The notes beneath the pieces were generated by a model. That model ran no database searches and was not told the DNA's origin. It saw only the letters and a program-made list of their open reading frames with translations. DNA of 64,000 nt from an uncultured Draconibacterium sp. (lineage in GTDB: Bacteria; Bacteroidota; Bacteroidia; Bacteroidales; Prolixibacteraceae). A program made the translations under genes and the position numbers. The DNA lies in assembly GCF_963675065.1 (NCBI RefSeq), contig NZ_OY775906.1, positions 3,574,001 to 3,638,000 on the forward strand, read 5' to 3'. Positions 9,837 through 19,318 of the stretch are shown here, piece by piece (the first letter of the stretch is position 1; every line of letters starts with the position of its first letter).

Positions 9837-10588
9837 TAACACTTAAAAACATAGTAAAAACCTTTGATGGGAATACGGTTCTGAAAAGCATTTCAACCGT
9901 ATTTGAGCAGGGAAAAACCAACCTGATTATTGGCCGAAGCGGCTCGGGGAAAACGGTTTTGCTAAAATCCACACTTGGGCTTTTTGAGGTTGACAGTGGA
10001 GAGATCTGGTACAACGACCGCAATTTCACCCTGATGAATCAAAAGGAACGAAAAGTTATGCGCCGCGAAGTGGGAATGGTTTTTCAGGGCGGTGCTTTGT
10101 TTGATAGTATTTCAGTGGAAGGCAACGTTCGTTTCCCACTTGATATGTTTTCCAAAATGAGTACGGCAGAGAAACAAAAACGTGTTGATTTTTGCCTCGA
10201 CCACGTAAACATTGATAAACAGGCCTTTAATCTTTCTCCCAGCGAAATTAGTGGTGGTATGCAAAAACGTGTAGCCATTGCGCGTGCTATTGCGCTGAAT
10301 CCTAAATACCTGTTTTGCGACGAACCCAACTCGGGCCTCGACCCCGAAACAGCAACGGTTATCGATCAACTCATTCAAACACTTACCAAAGAATTTCAGA
10401 TGACCACCATTATTAATACTCACGATATGAACTCGGTAATAGAAATTGGCGAGTCGGTGCTGTTTATTTCGCATGGCCAAAAAGAATGGGAAGGCACCAA
10501 AAACGAAATCCTGGATTCGGGTAACCAAAAACTGGATGATTTTATTTTTGCCAATAAACTTTATGCGCAAATGAAGAAGGGGCAGTAG
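9833..10588 (+). CDS. mlaF: ABC transporter ATP-binding protein (MlaF-like)
   Basis: This cytoplasmic ATPase energises the adjacent MlaE permease. Walker A is GRSGSGKT (about residues 34-41), the Q-loop lies in MVFQGGALFDS, the ABC signature is SEISGGMQKR, Walker B is YLFCDEP followed by NSGLDP, and the switch His lies in NTHDM. GGALFDS after the Q-loop is typical of the Mla group. The length is 251 aa. The start overlaps the mlaE stop. No terminator is obvious before the DUF89 gene 128 bp downstream. Confidence 0.93.
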   Translation: MITLKNIVKTFDGNTVLKSISTVFEQGKTNLIIGRSGSGKTVLLKSTLGLFEVDSGEIWYNDRNFTLMNQKERKVMRREVGMVFQGGALFDSISVEGNVRFPLDMFSKMSTAEKQKRVDFCLDHVNIDKQAFNLSPSEISGGMQKRVAIARAIALNPKYLFCDEPNSGLDPETATVIDQLIQTLTKEFQMTTIINTHDMNSVIEIGESVLFISHGQKEWEGTKNEILDSGNQKLDDFIFANKLYAQMKKGQ

Positions 10589-10716
10589 TTTAAAATACAC
10601 TATACTGCACCCCAATAATAACCATTAGTTCATATTACAAAACAAAAACTTCTTTTACCTTTACTCCAAACTTCGGAATCAGAACTTCTGACTTCCGGCT
10701 TCAAACTATTTTAAGC

Positions 10717-11565
10717 ATGAACTACGAATGCCTTATTTGCCAGGTAAAAGCGCTGCAAAAACGTATGGATAAATACGAAATTGCAGAGGAAAAACGAAAT
10801 AAAATTGTAAGTCAGGCCATTTCAAGTATTGCCGGGATTGACCTTAACAAGAGTTTTTCGCCCGAGATTACCAGCAACATTTTAAGGGAACTGGCGAAAG
10901 AATCAGATATAAAAGATCCGTATGAAACAGAAAAAGATGAGAGTAACCTGGCATTGTTAGCTCGTTACAATGAGTTCAAAACCAAGGTGGAAAAATCGGG
11001 TAATAAATTCGATACGGCATTGCGATACGCTATTGCCGGAAACATTATCGACTTTGGTCCAACGCATCATTTTGATGTAGATGGAACAATCCAGAAGGTC
11101 TTTCAAACGCAATTTGCCATCGATGATTCCGAAGCTTTAGAAGCCGAAATAAAAAAAGCCAAAACCATTTTATACCTGGGCGATAACTGCGGCGAAATTG
11201 TAATGGACAAACTATTCCTGGAAACAATTGATCACCCCAACGTGATATTTGCTGTTCGCGACCAACCCATTTTAAACGATGCTACTTTAAAAGAGGCGCA
11301 GGAAGTAGGGCTACACAAGGTTGCCACTTTAATCACTAATGGCGATAACACCCCCTCAACCTTGCTACATCGCGTAAGCAAGGAATTTTTGGAAATCTAT
11401 CGTTCTGCCGATCTGATTATCTCGAAAGGCATGGGCAACTTTGAAGGATTGATGGACGAAAACGATCCGCGCCTGTTTTACCTGCTGATGATAAAATGCC
11501 CTGTTATCGGCCAAAAAGTTGGTGCCGTAAAAGGAGACTTTGTGGTAAAACGAAGCACGAGTTGA
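10717..11565 (+). CDS. DUF89 (ARMT1-like) metal-dependent damage-control phosphatase
   Basis: DUF89 proteins are metal-dependent phosphatases thought to remove harmful phosphometabolites. The family's metal-binding blocks are visible: LGDNCGEIVMDKLF (about residues 151-164), VRDQPILNDATL (about 181-192) and SKGMGNFEGL (about 237-246). The N-terminus has CLICQ, a CxxC that is common in short bacterial members. At 282 aa it has the usual prokaryotic length. The gene follows mlaF with a 128-bp gap and may be independently transcribed. The substrate is not predictable. Confidence 0.85.
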   Translation: MNYECLICQVKALQKRMDKYEIAEEKRNKIVSQAISSIAGIDLNKSFSPEITSNILRELAKESDIKDPYETEKDESNLALLARYNEFKTKVEKSGNKFDTALRYAIAGNIIDFGPTHHFDVDGTIQKVFQTQFAIDDSEALEAEIKKAKTILYLGDNCGEIVMDKLFLETIDHPNVIFAVRDQPILNDATLKEAQEVGLHKVATLITNGDNTPSTLLHRVSKEFLEIYRSADLIISKGMGNFEGLMDENDPRLFYLLMIKCPVIGQKVGAVKGDFVVKRSTS

Positions 11566-11868
11566 GACACTAAGGCACAAAGATTAGAAACACATTGGAC
11601 ACATAGGTCACATTAGATTGTTTCTTAACCAGAGACTATTGTTTACTATTGCTAAATTGTAAAACTTTTAAATTGTATTGTTTCGCCCGTCAGGACTTTT
11701 TGCCAACTGCCTACTCATTCATTCAATAACACATTCACGATACTGCTCCATTGCCAATTGACAGAACTGTAAACTGCGACTGTTGACTGCTAACTTTTCT
11801 CCTGTTTCTGCAATCAAAAATCGTTAATCATCATTCGAGATTCCTTAAAGTGAGCTTCGTGTTTAAAA
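11566..11868. repeat. Gene-free spacer made of degenerate dispersed intergenic repeat words
   Basis: This 303-bp spacer shares phrases with other spacers in the window: a GACACTAAG.CACAAAG-like start, CACATTGGACACATAGG (compare CACATTAGACACATAG at 23351), ACTGTAAACTGCGACTG (compare 23690-23710 and 19290) and CAATC.AAAATCGTTAATC near the end (compare 23500 and 23730). No gene is visible. It separates the convergent DUF89 and porX genes. Confidence 0.6.
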
Positions 11869-13425
11869 CTACTTCTTAGGATCCAGAGTAACCACCGGAA
11901 TAATCAATTCTTCCATAGAAATTCCGCCGTGTTGGAACGTATCTTTGTAATAATTCGCGTAATAATTGTAATTATTCGGATAAGCAAAAAAGTCGGTTCC
12001 CTGCGCAAAAACATAGCTGGTACTCACATTTCGCGATGGCAGATAAATGCTTCGCGGATCGCGAATCTCAAATACATTCTTCGATTTGAAGTTCAGATTT
12101 TTACCCAGCTTATAACGCAGATTGGTATTGGTTTCGCGATCGCCAATAATTTTCACCGCATTATCAACACGAATAGCACCGTGGTCGGTAGTAATTACCA
12201 CTCGAATGTCTTCATCAGCAAGCGCCTTGAGCAACTCCAGTAACGAAGAGTTTTTAAACCAACTTAAGGTTAACGAACGATACGCTTTTTCGTTGTTGGC
12301 CAACTCGCGAATCATATCCATTTCGGTGCGGGCATGCGAAATCATATCCACAAAATTCACCACCATTACCGAAAGGTCGTTTTTAAGAATATTGTTGAGG
12401 TTATCGTATACCCAGCGCTCTTTTTTCGCACCCGATCCTTTCTCAAAATACAAGCTTTCTTTGCGCGAAAAACGTTCCAGCTGTTTGCGTAACAACTCTT
12501 CTTCGTTTCTGTTTTTATGACCTTCGTTATCGTCATCGAGCCACAATTGCGGATATAACTTTTCAATTTCTGAAGGCATTAAACCGGCAAACATTGCATT
12601 ACGGGCATACATGGTAGCTGTAGGCAAAATTCCACAATACAGGTCTTCGGTTACCGTGCGGAAATAGTTATTTATCTCGGGGCTAAATATCCGCCACTGA
12701 TCGTAACGCAAATTATCCACCACCAATACAAAAGTTTTCTTTCCATCGTTGAGGTGTGGAAAAACTTTCTGTTTAAAAATATCGGGTGATAACATCGGTC
12801 GGTCTTCAAAATCCCGCGTAAACCAATCCTGATAATTCTCTTTTACAAAACGGAAAAAAGCTTTATTGGCCTCCTCTTTTTGCATCGAAAGAACCTGGTC
12901 CATGGCCGAATCTTCCGACTCGCTCAGCTCCAGTTCCCAGTATACCAACTTACGGTAAACATCCTTCCATTCATCAAAAGTAAGGCGGTCGTTCAGTTTC
13001 ATCCCGATCTGGGCAAACTGCATCTGATATTTCGATGTGGTTTGTTCTTTAACCAAGCGTTTCTGATCAATATTCTTTTTCAGTGTCAGCAATATCTGTT
13101 TTGGATTAACCGGCTTTATCAGGTAATCGGCAATCTTTGCACCAACTGCCTCATCCATTATATTTTCTTCTTCGCTTTTAGTAATCATTACCACCGGCAC
13201 ATTAGGCGCAATATCCTTAATTTTTGTGAGCGTTTCCAAACCGGTCATACCCGGCATATTTTCATCAAGAAAAATAATGTCGAAGTAACTGGCTTCAACT
13301 TTCTCAATAGCATCGAGACCGTTGTTAGCCGTTTCAACTTCGTATCCTTTTTCCTGTAAAAATATGATGTGCGCGCGTAAGAGATCTATTTCGTCATCTG
13401 TCCAAAGTATTCTTGGCTTATTCAT
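11869..13425 (-). CDS. porX: PorX, response regulator with PglZ-type alkaline phosphatase-like domain (T9SS regulator)
   Basis: PorX is the response regulator linked to Type IX secretion in Bacteroidota. Residues 1-120 are a receiver domain: acidic pocket WTDDE, phospho-acceptor Asp54 in FLDENMPGMTG, Thr in VMITKS and Lys in IKPVNP. A helical linker follows, and the rest is a PglZ/alkaline-phosphatase-like domain with VLVVDNLRYDQW, MVVNFVDMISHAR and VVITTDHGAIRV carrying the metal-ligand Asp/His residues. The 518-aa length fits the family. There is no DNA-binding domain, so its output is enzymatic or through partner binding. It lies just downstream of porW on the same strand, 231 bp away. Confidence 0.93.
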   Translation of the reverse strand: MNKPRILWTDDEIDLLRAHIIFLQEKGYEVETANNGLDAIEKVEASYFDIIFLDENMPGMTGLETLTKIKDIAPNVPVVMITKSEEENIMDEAVGAKIADYLIKPVNPKQILLTLKKNIDQKRLVKEQTTSKYQMQFAQIGMKLNDRLTFDEWKDVYRKLVYWELELSESEDSAMDQVLSMQKEEANKAFFRFVKENYQDWFTRDFEDRPMLSPDIFKQKVFPHLNDGKKTFVLVVDNLRYDQWRIFSPEINNYFRTVTEDLYCGILPTATMYARNAMFAGLMPSEIEKLYPQLWLDDDNEGHKNRNEEELLRKQLERFSRKESLYFEKGSGAKKERWVYDNLNNILKNDLSVMVVNFVDMISHARTEMDMIRELANNEKAYRSLTLSWFKNSSLLELLKALADEDIRVVITTDHGAIRVDNAVKIIGDRETNTNLRYKLGKNLNFKSKNVFEIRDPRSIYLPSRNVSTSYVFAQGTDFFAYPNNYNYYANYYKDTFQHGGISMEELIIPVVTLDPKK

Positions 13426-13656
13426 TCGTTTTAAATTTTATAATTACCGGCCTATGAGTTAATTAAAAATTTAAAACTCATGGAACCGCTTCGCTTTCGC
13501 ATAATTTTTTGTTTTCTGTTTCTGTTTTCTAATGTCCCAATCAATATAGATCAGTTAAAGATAAGAACAAAAAGGGTGCCGTTAAAGTATGTCCTTAACA
13601 AACTTTAAGAGGTCTGTGTCAGTTCTGCTGCTCAAAATGGAAATAACAAATATGCC

Positions 13657-16600
13657 CTATTTATTAAGGTATACCTGCTTGTAGAAGTCCATGTATTCCG
13701 TAATATTCTTCTCCTGAAGGAAAACACCGAAGTTCTCATCCGAAATCAGGAAATTACGGTACTGAGCCGTTCCGAGCGGATCGAACAGATCGCGGTTGCG
13801 CACTACCACACTAAAGTATTGACGTGCCGTTGCCTCATCTTCCATACCTTTAACAATGATGAGCTGACGAACCTGGTCCAGTTGCTGCTCTTCGATGGTA
13901 AAGCCCGAGTTGGCAAAATTCGATTGGTTATACGCAGTAATACCATTAATAAAAGCATCTTTAAATACACCCGTAGCAGGAATTACAAACACAATGCGAT
14001 GCGGCCCTGAAATGTTCTGGTTGTAGGGCGAATCGGCCAGTGAAGCCGTTTCAGCCTGAACAGCCGGAGTTGGCTCAGCAGTTTGGCTTGTGGTGCCTGG
14101 TGCCGCTGTCTGACTCTCGGTATCCGATGTCGAATCGGAAGCCCGGCGCTGGATATAATTGTTGCGGAAGAAAGTGATGTATTCTTCCACTTTATTCTCG
14201 TCGAGTAAAGTCTGCAGGTTATCATCCGTAATCAGGAAGTTGCGGTAAGTCGATTGCCCCAGTGGTTCGAACAAACTACGCGTAGTAATTGCCCTGCGGA
14301 AATACGACATCGATTCGTTGAGTGCCGGAATACCGTGAACCACCAGTAACCGGTAATCGCCCACTTCTTTTGCCTGCACCGCCAGCCCCCATGCCCGGAA
14401 CTGGTCGCGGTTAAAATCGGCAAATCCACGCATTAATGGTCGCAACGACAGGTTTTTGTCTTTAACCGCAATCACAAAATTCTGTGTTGTATCAACATGC
14501 GTATCATACAATCCGGCCGGACCTGCATTTACCGTAACAAAAGTACCACGCTCATTCAGCGCATTATCTTCGGCTGCCGCACGCGCCATCAACTCTTCAG
14601 GCGATATATCCATTTCGTCGTCACTGAAATTTGAACGGATGAAACGGCTGTAATTTTTAACAAAGAACTTCATGTAATCGGCTGTTGAGCGTTCTTGCAT
14701 AACCGCCCGGTAGTTAGTCGACGATATTACAAAGTTCATATAATCAATTCCCTGTAAAGTTTTGAAAACCGACGCTTTTCGAATGATTGCTCCGTGATAG
14801 ATGAGCGCATTTTCTTTGTTGGTCATCGATCGTACCAGCACAAAAGCCAGCTTGTCGTCGAGGTATTCGGTTTCAATATCGAAATCTATTTTTGTATAGT
14901 GGTCGATGTTGTAATTGGCAATATCAAACTTCAGTCGATTCAAATCAATATTGTCCTCTTCATCGCGCGGATAGGCAATTACAAAATAGTGCAACAGGTC
15001 TTCGTCGTAACTGAATTTACCACCAAACTCGTCGTCAGCAAAGAAATTTTCTGGTAACAGTTCTTCGTTTTGAATCTCTTCGCTGATGTAGCCCATTTCC
15101 ACCAGTTTCTGGTAGTCGGTTAATGTACTGTCCTGGATAAGCTTAAGTATTTCCCCAGCCAGGGGCGATGGTTCTTTTGCCGGATATTCCGCCAGGTAAC
15201 CTTTTAGCAAGGTTTCAAAATTGTGTACATCGGTTAAAACACCATCGGCAACCATTTCCATAAAATCAATTTTTGGAAGAATCACAGTATCCGGGTCCAT
15301 GTTTTTCATTTGTCCGGTAAGCGACAACACGTTTTGGTACCTTCCCTGCTTGTAATTTCTGAATGTTTCCTGATACAAACGGTTCATACTGTCCGTTTTG
15401 GCTGCCATCTCCACAAAGAAATTTGGATTTTGCAGAAACTGAGCAAACTTACTATTCGGATATTCAGAAATAATGAGACTTCGGTAATAATTTGCTTTTT
15501 CTTTATCGCCCATCAACTCATACAAATCGTACAAATCAAAATAAGCCGACAGGAGATAAATGTTATTTGGATAGCGTTCTATCAGCTCCTCAAAAGCCTG
15601 AGCCGAACGTTCGTAATCTTCAAATTCCGATTTAAATATTTTTCCTGAGTTGTAAAGTGCATCTCGAATTCGCCCATGCGACGCTGTCATCAGCGAATCG
15701 GTTAAAGGCAAATTCTGTGTATAGAATTCCTTTTTCAACGGGTCTTCCACACGCTGTTCTTCGGGTTCGGCCTCTGCCATTTCCTCGCCTTCTTCCATCG
15801 ATACAGTGGCCTTGTTCGATCGTCGCCAGTCGTCTTCAAGCGTTCGTCGCCCCCATTGCTGCTGGAAAGTTACCCGACCATACGACACGGTTTGCGGATT
15901 GTAGAAATACCAGCCTCCGCCACCTGAATTTCCCATTCCCATGCGGTAACGGTTTGAGCGGAAATACCCCTGACTTTGTGCATCCTGCATGGCCAGATTT
16001 TCCATGTTTCGCTGGCGCTCCTGCTCTTCTTTCATCAGGCTGGAGATCAAAGCTTCGCGCTCTACATTCGACATTTGAGCCACTCTTTGCAGACTGTCTT
16101 CACGTTCAACTAAAAGAATATTATCGACAAGATTGGTTAAACTCCGGTAACGTGCCGACACATTGTCGTAATTCGGATACGTTTCGTCGATAATAATCAT
16201 TGCACTATCGTAGTACGACTGTGCACCGCGGTAATTCAAATCCTCGAAATAAATATCGGCCAACGTAATCGACGATAACGCCCGCTGGTATTGATTTTTA
16301 AAACTTGTAGCTACCGATTGTTTATAGCTATCCTTGGCCACATCGCGGTTTCCTTCGCGGAAAAAAATATTACCTAAAGCATAATAGATCTGGTCGCGGA
16401 AATCGACATTCTTTTTGTCGCGCAGCATTTTATTCAACTGCTTTTTCAAATCTTCCGTATTTCCTTCGCCTGAAAAAACACCTGCACTATTTATCATCGC
16501 GTTAAACGCCATGGTGTAATCAGGATTCATTTTAATAACCTTTTTAAAGGCTGCCGCTGCCGCCTCATTCTGGCCAATTTCCTGGTACAGTTGCGCTACA

Positions 16601-17346
16601 ATATATTGCAGGCGGGCTTTCTCTTTTTTCCAGAATGTTTTGTCGATGGCAATATCGAGCAAGCGAATGGCATTGTCGTATTCAAACTGCTTCTTGTAGT
16701 AGAAAGCCGTTGCAATTGCAAAATCGCGCTCCAGGCCTTTTGGAAAATCATCGTATGACTGAATGGCTTGAATAACTTCGTTGGCTTCAATATAGCGTTC
16801 CAGTTCGGTGTAGGCCCGAATCAGCCAAACCTGTGCCTCATCAGCGGTTTCTTCGTCGGGGTATTTACGCACCACATACGAGAAATTATCGATGGCCGCA
16901 TAAAAATTATGTTGGTAAAAATAGGCTTTCCCCATTAACAGGTAACTGTCGTCGATCCAATTGTTAAACTCATCCTGGCTGGCAAACTCCTGGTATTTGC
17001 GCGAACCACCACCCTTTTTACGTTTTGGTTTTTTGGTAATGGAATGAATCTCGATCAGTTTCGAACATTTTATAACCGCATAATCCATATCCGATTTTAC
17101 CAGTCGCGTAGCCGACGGATCGCTTTCTTTGTAGATGGGCAAAATTCGTGTAAAGTCGTCCTCAATACGCTCTTCAATGGTTGCAACACCCTCTTTTACT
17201 GCCTCGTTGGCATTAAAATAAACATTGTAACGCGAAGTAACATTATGGAAAGTTCGTGATGCACGGGTATTTTTTTCAGTAGAACAGCCGGCAAAAATCG
17301 AAACCAATAAGAACAGGAATATGGTATGTAAAAATCGTTTCTTCAA
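13657..17346 (-). CDS. porW: PorW/SprE-family TPR lipoprotein of the Type IX secretion system
   Basis: This is a 1229-aa lipoprotein (signal peptide with lipobox IFAGC, Cys20). The block TSRYNVYFNANEAVKEG right after the signal is characteristic of SprE/PorW, which in gliding and pathogenic Bacteroidota is needed for T9SS function. TPR-type helical repeats fill about residues 130-650, interrupted by a Gly/Tyr-rich and acidic stretch near 470-530. The C-terminal third holds three related modules of about 112-122 aa (784-905, 955-1066, 1116-1226), each ending in a YxNFxI[ST] block and a YxxFF/Y tail, with two linkers of about 49 aa; the second linker is Ser/Thr/Ala/Pro-rich. The three modules are the unusual feature. 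It is probably the first gene of a porW-porX unit. Confidence 0.9.
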   Translation of the reverse strand: MKKRFLHTIFLFLLVSIFAGCSTEKNTRASRTFHNVTSRYNVYFNANEAVKEGVATIEERIEDDFTRILPIYKESDPSATRLVKSDMDYAVIKCSKLIEIHSITKKPKRKKGGGSRKYQEFASQDEFNNWIDDSYLLMGKAYFYQHNFYAAIDNFSYVVRKYPDEETADEAQVWLIRAYTELERYIEANEVIQAIQSYDDFPKGLERDFAIATAFYYKKQFEYDNAIRLLDIAIDKTFWKKEKARLQYIVAQLYQEIGQNEAAAAAFKKVIKMNPDYTMAFNAMINSAGVFSGEGNTEDLKKQLNKMLRDKKNVDFRDQIYYALGNIFFREGNRDVAKDSYKQSVATSFKNQYQRALSSITLADIYFEDLNYRGAQSYYDSAMIIIDETYPNYDNVSARYRSLTNLVDNILLVEREDSLQRVAQMSNVEREALISSLMKEEQERQRNMENLAMQDAQSQGYFRSNRYRMGMGNSGGGGWYFYNPQTVSYGRVTFQQQWGRRTLEDDWRRSNKATVSMEEGEEMAEAEPEEQRVEDPLKKEFYTQNLPLTDSLMTASHGRIRDALYNSGKIFKSEFEDYERSAQAFEELIERYPNNIYLLSAYFDLYDLYELMGDKEKANYYRSLIISEYPNSKFAQFLQNPNFFVEMAAKTDSMNRLYQETFRNYKQGRYQNVLSLTGQMKNMDPDTVILPKIDFMEMVADGVLTDVHNFETLLKGYLAEYPAKEPSPLAGEILKLIQDSTLTDYQKLVEMGYISEEIQNEELLPENFFADDEFGGKFSYDEDLLHYFVIAYPRDEEDNIDLNRLKFDIANYNIDHYTKIDFDIETEYLDDKLAFVLVRSMTNKENALIYHGAIIRKASVFKTLQGIDYMNFVISSTNYRAVMQERSTADYMKFFVKNYSRFIRSNFSDDEMDISPEELMARAAAEDNALNERGTFVTVNAGPAGLYDTHVDTTQNFVIAVKDKNLSLRPLMRGFADFNRDQFRAWGLAVQAKEVGDYRLLVVHGIPALNESMSYFRRAITTRSLFEPLGQSTYRNFLITDDNLQTLLDENKVEEYITFFRNNYIQRRASDSTSDTESQTAAPGTTSQTAEPTPAVQAETASLADSPYNQNISGPHRIVFVIPATGVFKDAFINGITAYNQSNFANSGFTIEEQQLDQVRQLIIVKGMEDEATARQYFSVVVRNRDLFDPLGTAQYRNFLISDENFGVFLQEKNITEYMDFYKQVYLNK

Positions 17347-17513
17347 GCAGTTTTTTGTTAACTCATTGAATAAACTCAGGAATCACAAGATTATTGCCTG
17401 TACATCCTGAATTGTTGCATTTTGTAAAAGCTGTAAAAATAAGAAAAAATGAATGTTCTGCAGAATTAATTACCGCGATGGGAGAATATTATATTTTAAA
17501 GGAATTGGAGCAC

Positions 17514-17551
17514 TGAAAAAAGGTAAAGATGCACGTTTGTGCACCTTTACT
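17514..17551 (-). terminator. Rho-independent terminator after the mrp gene
   Basis: The stem arms are 17522-17534 and 17538-17550 (GTAAAGATGCAC-type, one mismatch). On the minus strand a T-run (complement of 17516-17521) follows the stem. It sits immediately downstream of the mrp stop codon. Confidence 0.8.
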
Positions 17552-17559
17552 ATTTCGGT

Positions 17560-18675
17560 TTATTTTCGTGAAATTTTTACCTTTTTGGTTGGCGCCATTT
17601 GTATGTTGCGCACATGAACACGGTGTTTCACTTTTTCAGCCACATCGGCAAAAGCCATTCCGGTAATGGTGTCGCCGTTGGTTGCCACCGGAGTACCTTC
17701 GTCGCCACCCTCGCGAATACTCTGAACAATTGGAATTTGACCCAAAAGTGGTAAGCCCAACTTATCGGCCAGTTTTTTACCACCTTCCTTACCAAAAATA
17801 TAGTATTTGTTCTCGGGCAGTTCTTCCGGTGTAAACCAGGCCATATTTTCTACCAAACCCAATACCGGTACATCAACCGATTTACTTTGAAACATACTGG
17901 TTCCGCGAACTACATCGGCCAAAGCCACATCCTGCGGAGTGGTTACAATAACGGCTCCGGTTACCGGAACACTTTGTACCAGGGTAAGGTGAATATCGCT
18001 GGTGCCCGGAGGCAGGTCGATCAGCAAATAATCCAGCTCGCCCCAGTTTCCTTCCGAGATCAGCTGCTTCAGAGCGTTTGATGCCATTGGTCCGCGCCAG
18101 ATAATGGCACTGTCGGGATCGACAAAAAAGCCTACCGATAAGAATTTTACCCCATATTTTTCCAGCGGGTTGATCATTTCGCGATCGTCGATTTTTACTC
18201 CTGCCGGACGTTCACCTTCTACACCAAACATCTTAGGAATTGAGGGGCCAAAAATATCGGCATCCAGCAAACCCACTTTTGCACCACCTTTTGCCAGCGC
18301 AACAGCTGTGTTAACAGCAACCGTAGATTTACCAACACCACCTTTACCCGATGCAATGGCCACAATGTTTTTAACGTTGGGCAAAACCGGACGCTCCATG
18401 TCGTGAATAAATTTCACAGCAATGTTGTTTTCAATTTCAACCTGCTCGCCGAGGTATTTTTTTATAGCTGCTTCGCAAGCCAGCACAAGTGCTTCAATAT
18501 TTGGATCGTTGCTTTTCTGAAAAACCAGTGAAAAACTCACTCGCTGACCGGCAATGCGGATTTCCTGTGGCATTTCCAGTTGCACCACATCTTCGTCGCT
18601 TCCCGGATATTTTACGGTACGTAGCGCATCGGTAACATCTTTCGGGACAATTAATTTTCTTGGTATATCTGCCAT
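17560..18675 (-). CDS. Mrp/NBP35 family P-loop ATPase (Fe-S cluster carrier, ApbC-like)
   Basis: Mrp proteins are P-loop ATPases thought to carry or deliver Fe-S clusters. An N-terminal MIP18/DUF59-like domain (about residues 1-95) precedes the ATPase. The deviant Walker A is SGKGGVGKST (about 108-117), then LLDADIFGPS and LLIDLPPGTSD. At the point where many Mrp proteins have a CxxC between NMA/S and IFG, this one reads ENMAWFTPEELPENKYYIFG, with no cysteine. Length 371 aa. It has its own terminator and a probable -7 box upstream, so it is likely monocistronic. Confidence 0.9.
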   Translation of the reverse strand: MADIPRKLIVPKDVTDALRTVKYPGSDEDVVQLEMPQEIRIAGQRVSFSLVFQKSNDPNIEALVLACEAAIKKYLGEQVEIENNIAVKFIHDMERPVLPNVKNIVAIASGKGGVGKSTVAVNTAVALAKGGAKVGLLDADIFGPSIPKMFGVEGERPAGVKIDDREMINPLEKYGVKFLSVGFFVDPDSAIIWRGPMASNALKQLISEGNWGELDYLLIDLPPGTSDIHLTLVQSVPVTGAVIVTTPQDVALADVVRGTSMFQSKSVDVPVLGLVENMAWFTPEELPENKYYIFGKEGGKKLADKLGLPLLGQIPIVQSIREGGDEGTPVATNGDTITGMAFADVAEKVKHRVHVRNIQMAPTKKVKISRK

Positions 18676-18719
18676 TTTAAAATGCTTATTTGACTTTTTT
18701 GAAAAATTATTTGTAGCTG

Positions 18720-18727
18720 CAAATTTA
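18720..18727 (-). promoter_or_regulatory. -7 box (TAAATTTG) of the mrp gene
   Basis: Read on the minus strand, TAAATTTG matches TAnnTTTG exactly and lies about 45 bp before the mrp start codon. No clear -33 TTG is found at the expected distance. Confidence 0.5.
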
Positions 18728-18911
18728 ATAATTGCAATTAGATGAACAGTTTAAACACGGAAATGTTTTGATAATTATTTTGAACTTTTGGCCACATAGA
18801 TTGGCTTAACCAACGAGGAATATGTATCGTACCTACGGCACTTCAATTTGCCTTGCCCAAATAGCCTACCGTTGTTTCGGCCCTACGGGACTGGGTTTTG
18901 GGAAAAAGCAA

Positions 18912-19235
18912 CTACAATTCTTTCCCCGGGTCCCAGAATTTTTCTTTAAAATCGAGGATCTTGTCGCCATCCAGTTCTAGCCCTTCGGCTTCAAGCAACT
19001 CCTGCATGGCGTTGGGATTATCGAAGTGATGTTTACCGGTTAACAATCCGTTACGGTTTACCACCCGGTGTGCCGGAACAAATTCGTGGTGCGAATGACT
19101 GGCATTCATTGCCCAGCCCACCATTCGTGCGGCTCCCGGCGAACCAAGACAAGCAGCAATTGCACCGTACGATGTTACCCGTCCGGGAGGGATTTGTTTT
19201 ACAACTTCGTAAACCTGGTTAAAAAAATCACTCAC
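18912..19235 (-). CDS. Alkyltransferase-like protein (ATL; MGMT family without the active-site Cys)
   Basis: This 107-aa protein has the DNA-binding half of O6-methylguanine methyltransferases: IPPGRVTSYGAIA with the helix-turn-helix Arg, then GAARMVGWAM. In true methyltransferases the next motif is PCHRV; here it is VPAHRVVN, with Ala in place of the catalytic Cys. Such ATL proteins bind alkylated guanine and hand it to nucleotide excision repair rather than removing the alkyl group. The length is typical for ATLs. It follows trmB on the same strand, 83 bp away. Confidence 0.9.
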   Translation of the reverse strand: MSDFFNQVYEVVKQIPPGRVTSYGAIAACLGSPGAARMVGWAMNASHSHHEFVPAHRVVNRNGLLTGKHHFDNPNAMQELLEAEGLELDGDKILDFKEKFWDPGKEL

Positions 19236-19318
19236 GATTGGAATATTAGAATGTCAGAATATCGGAATATTCGAATTTTACGCTTTGCCAACTGCGACTG
19301 AATACTGCCTACTCTCTT

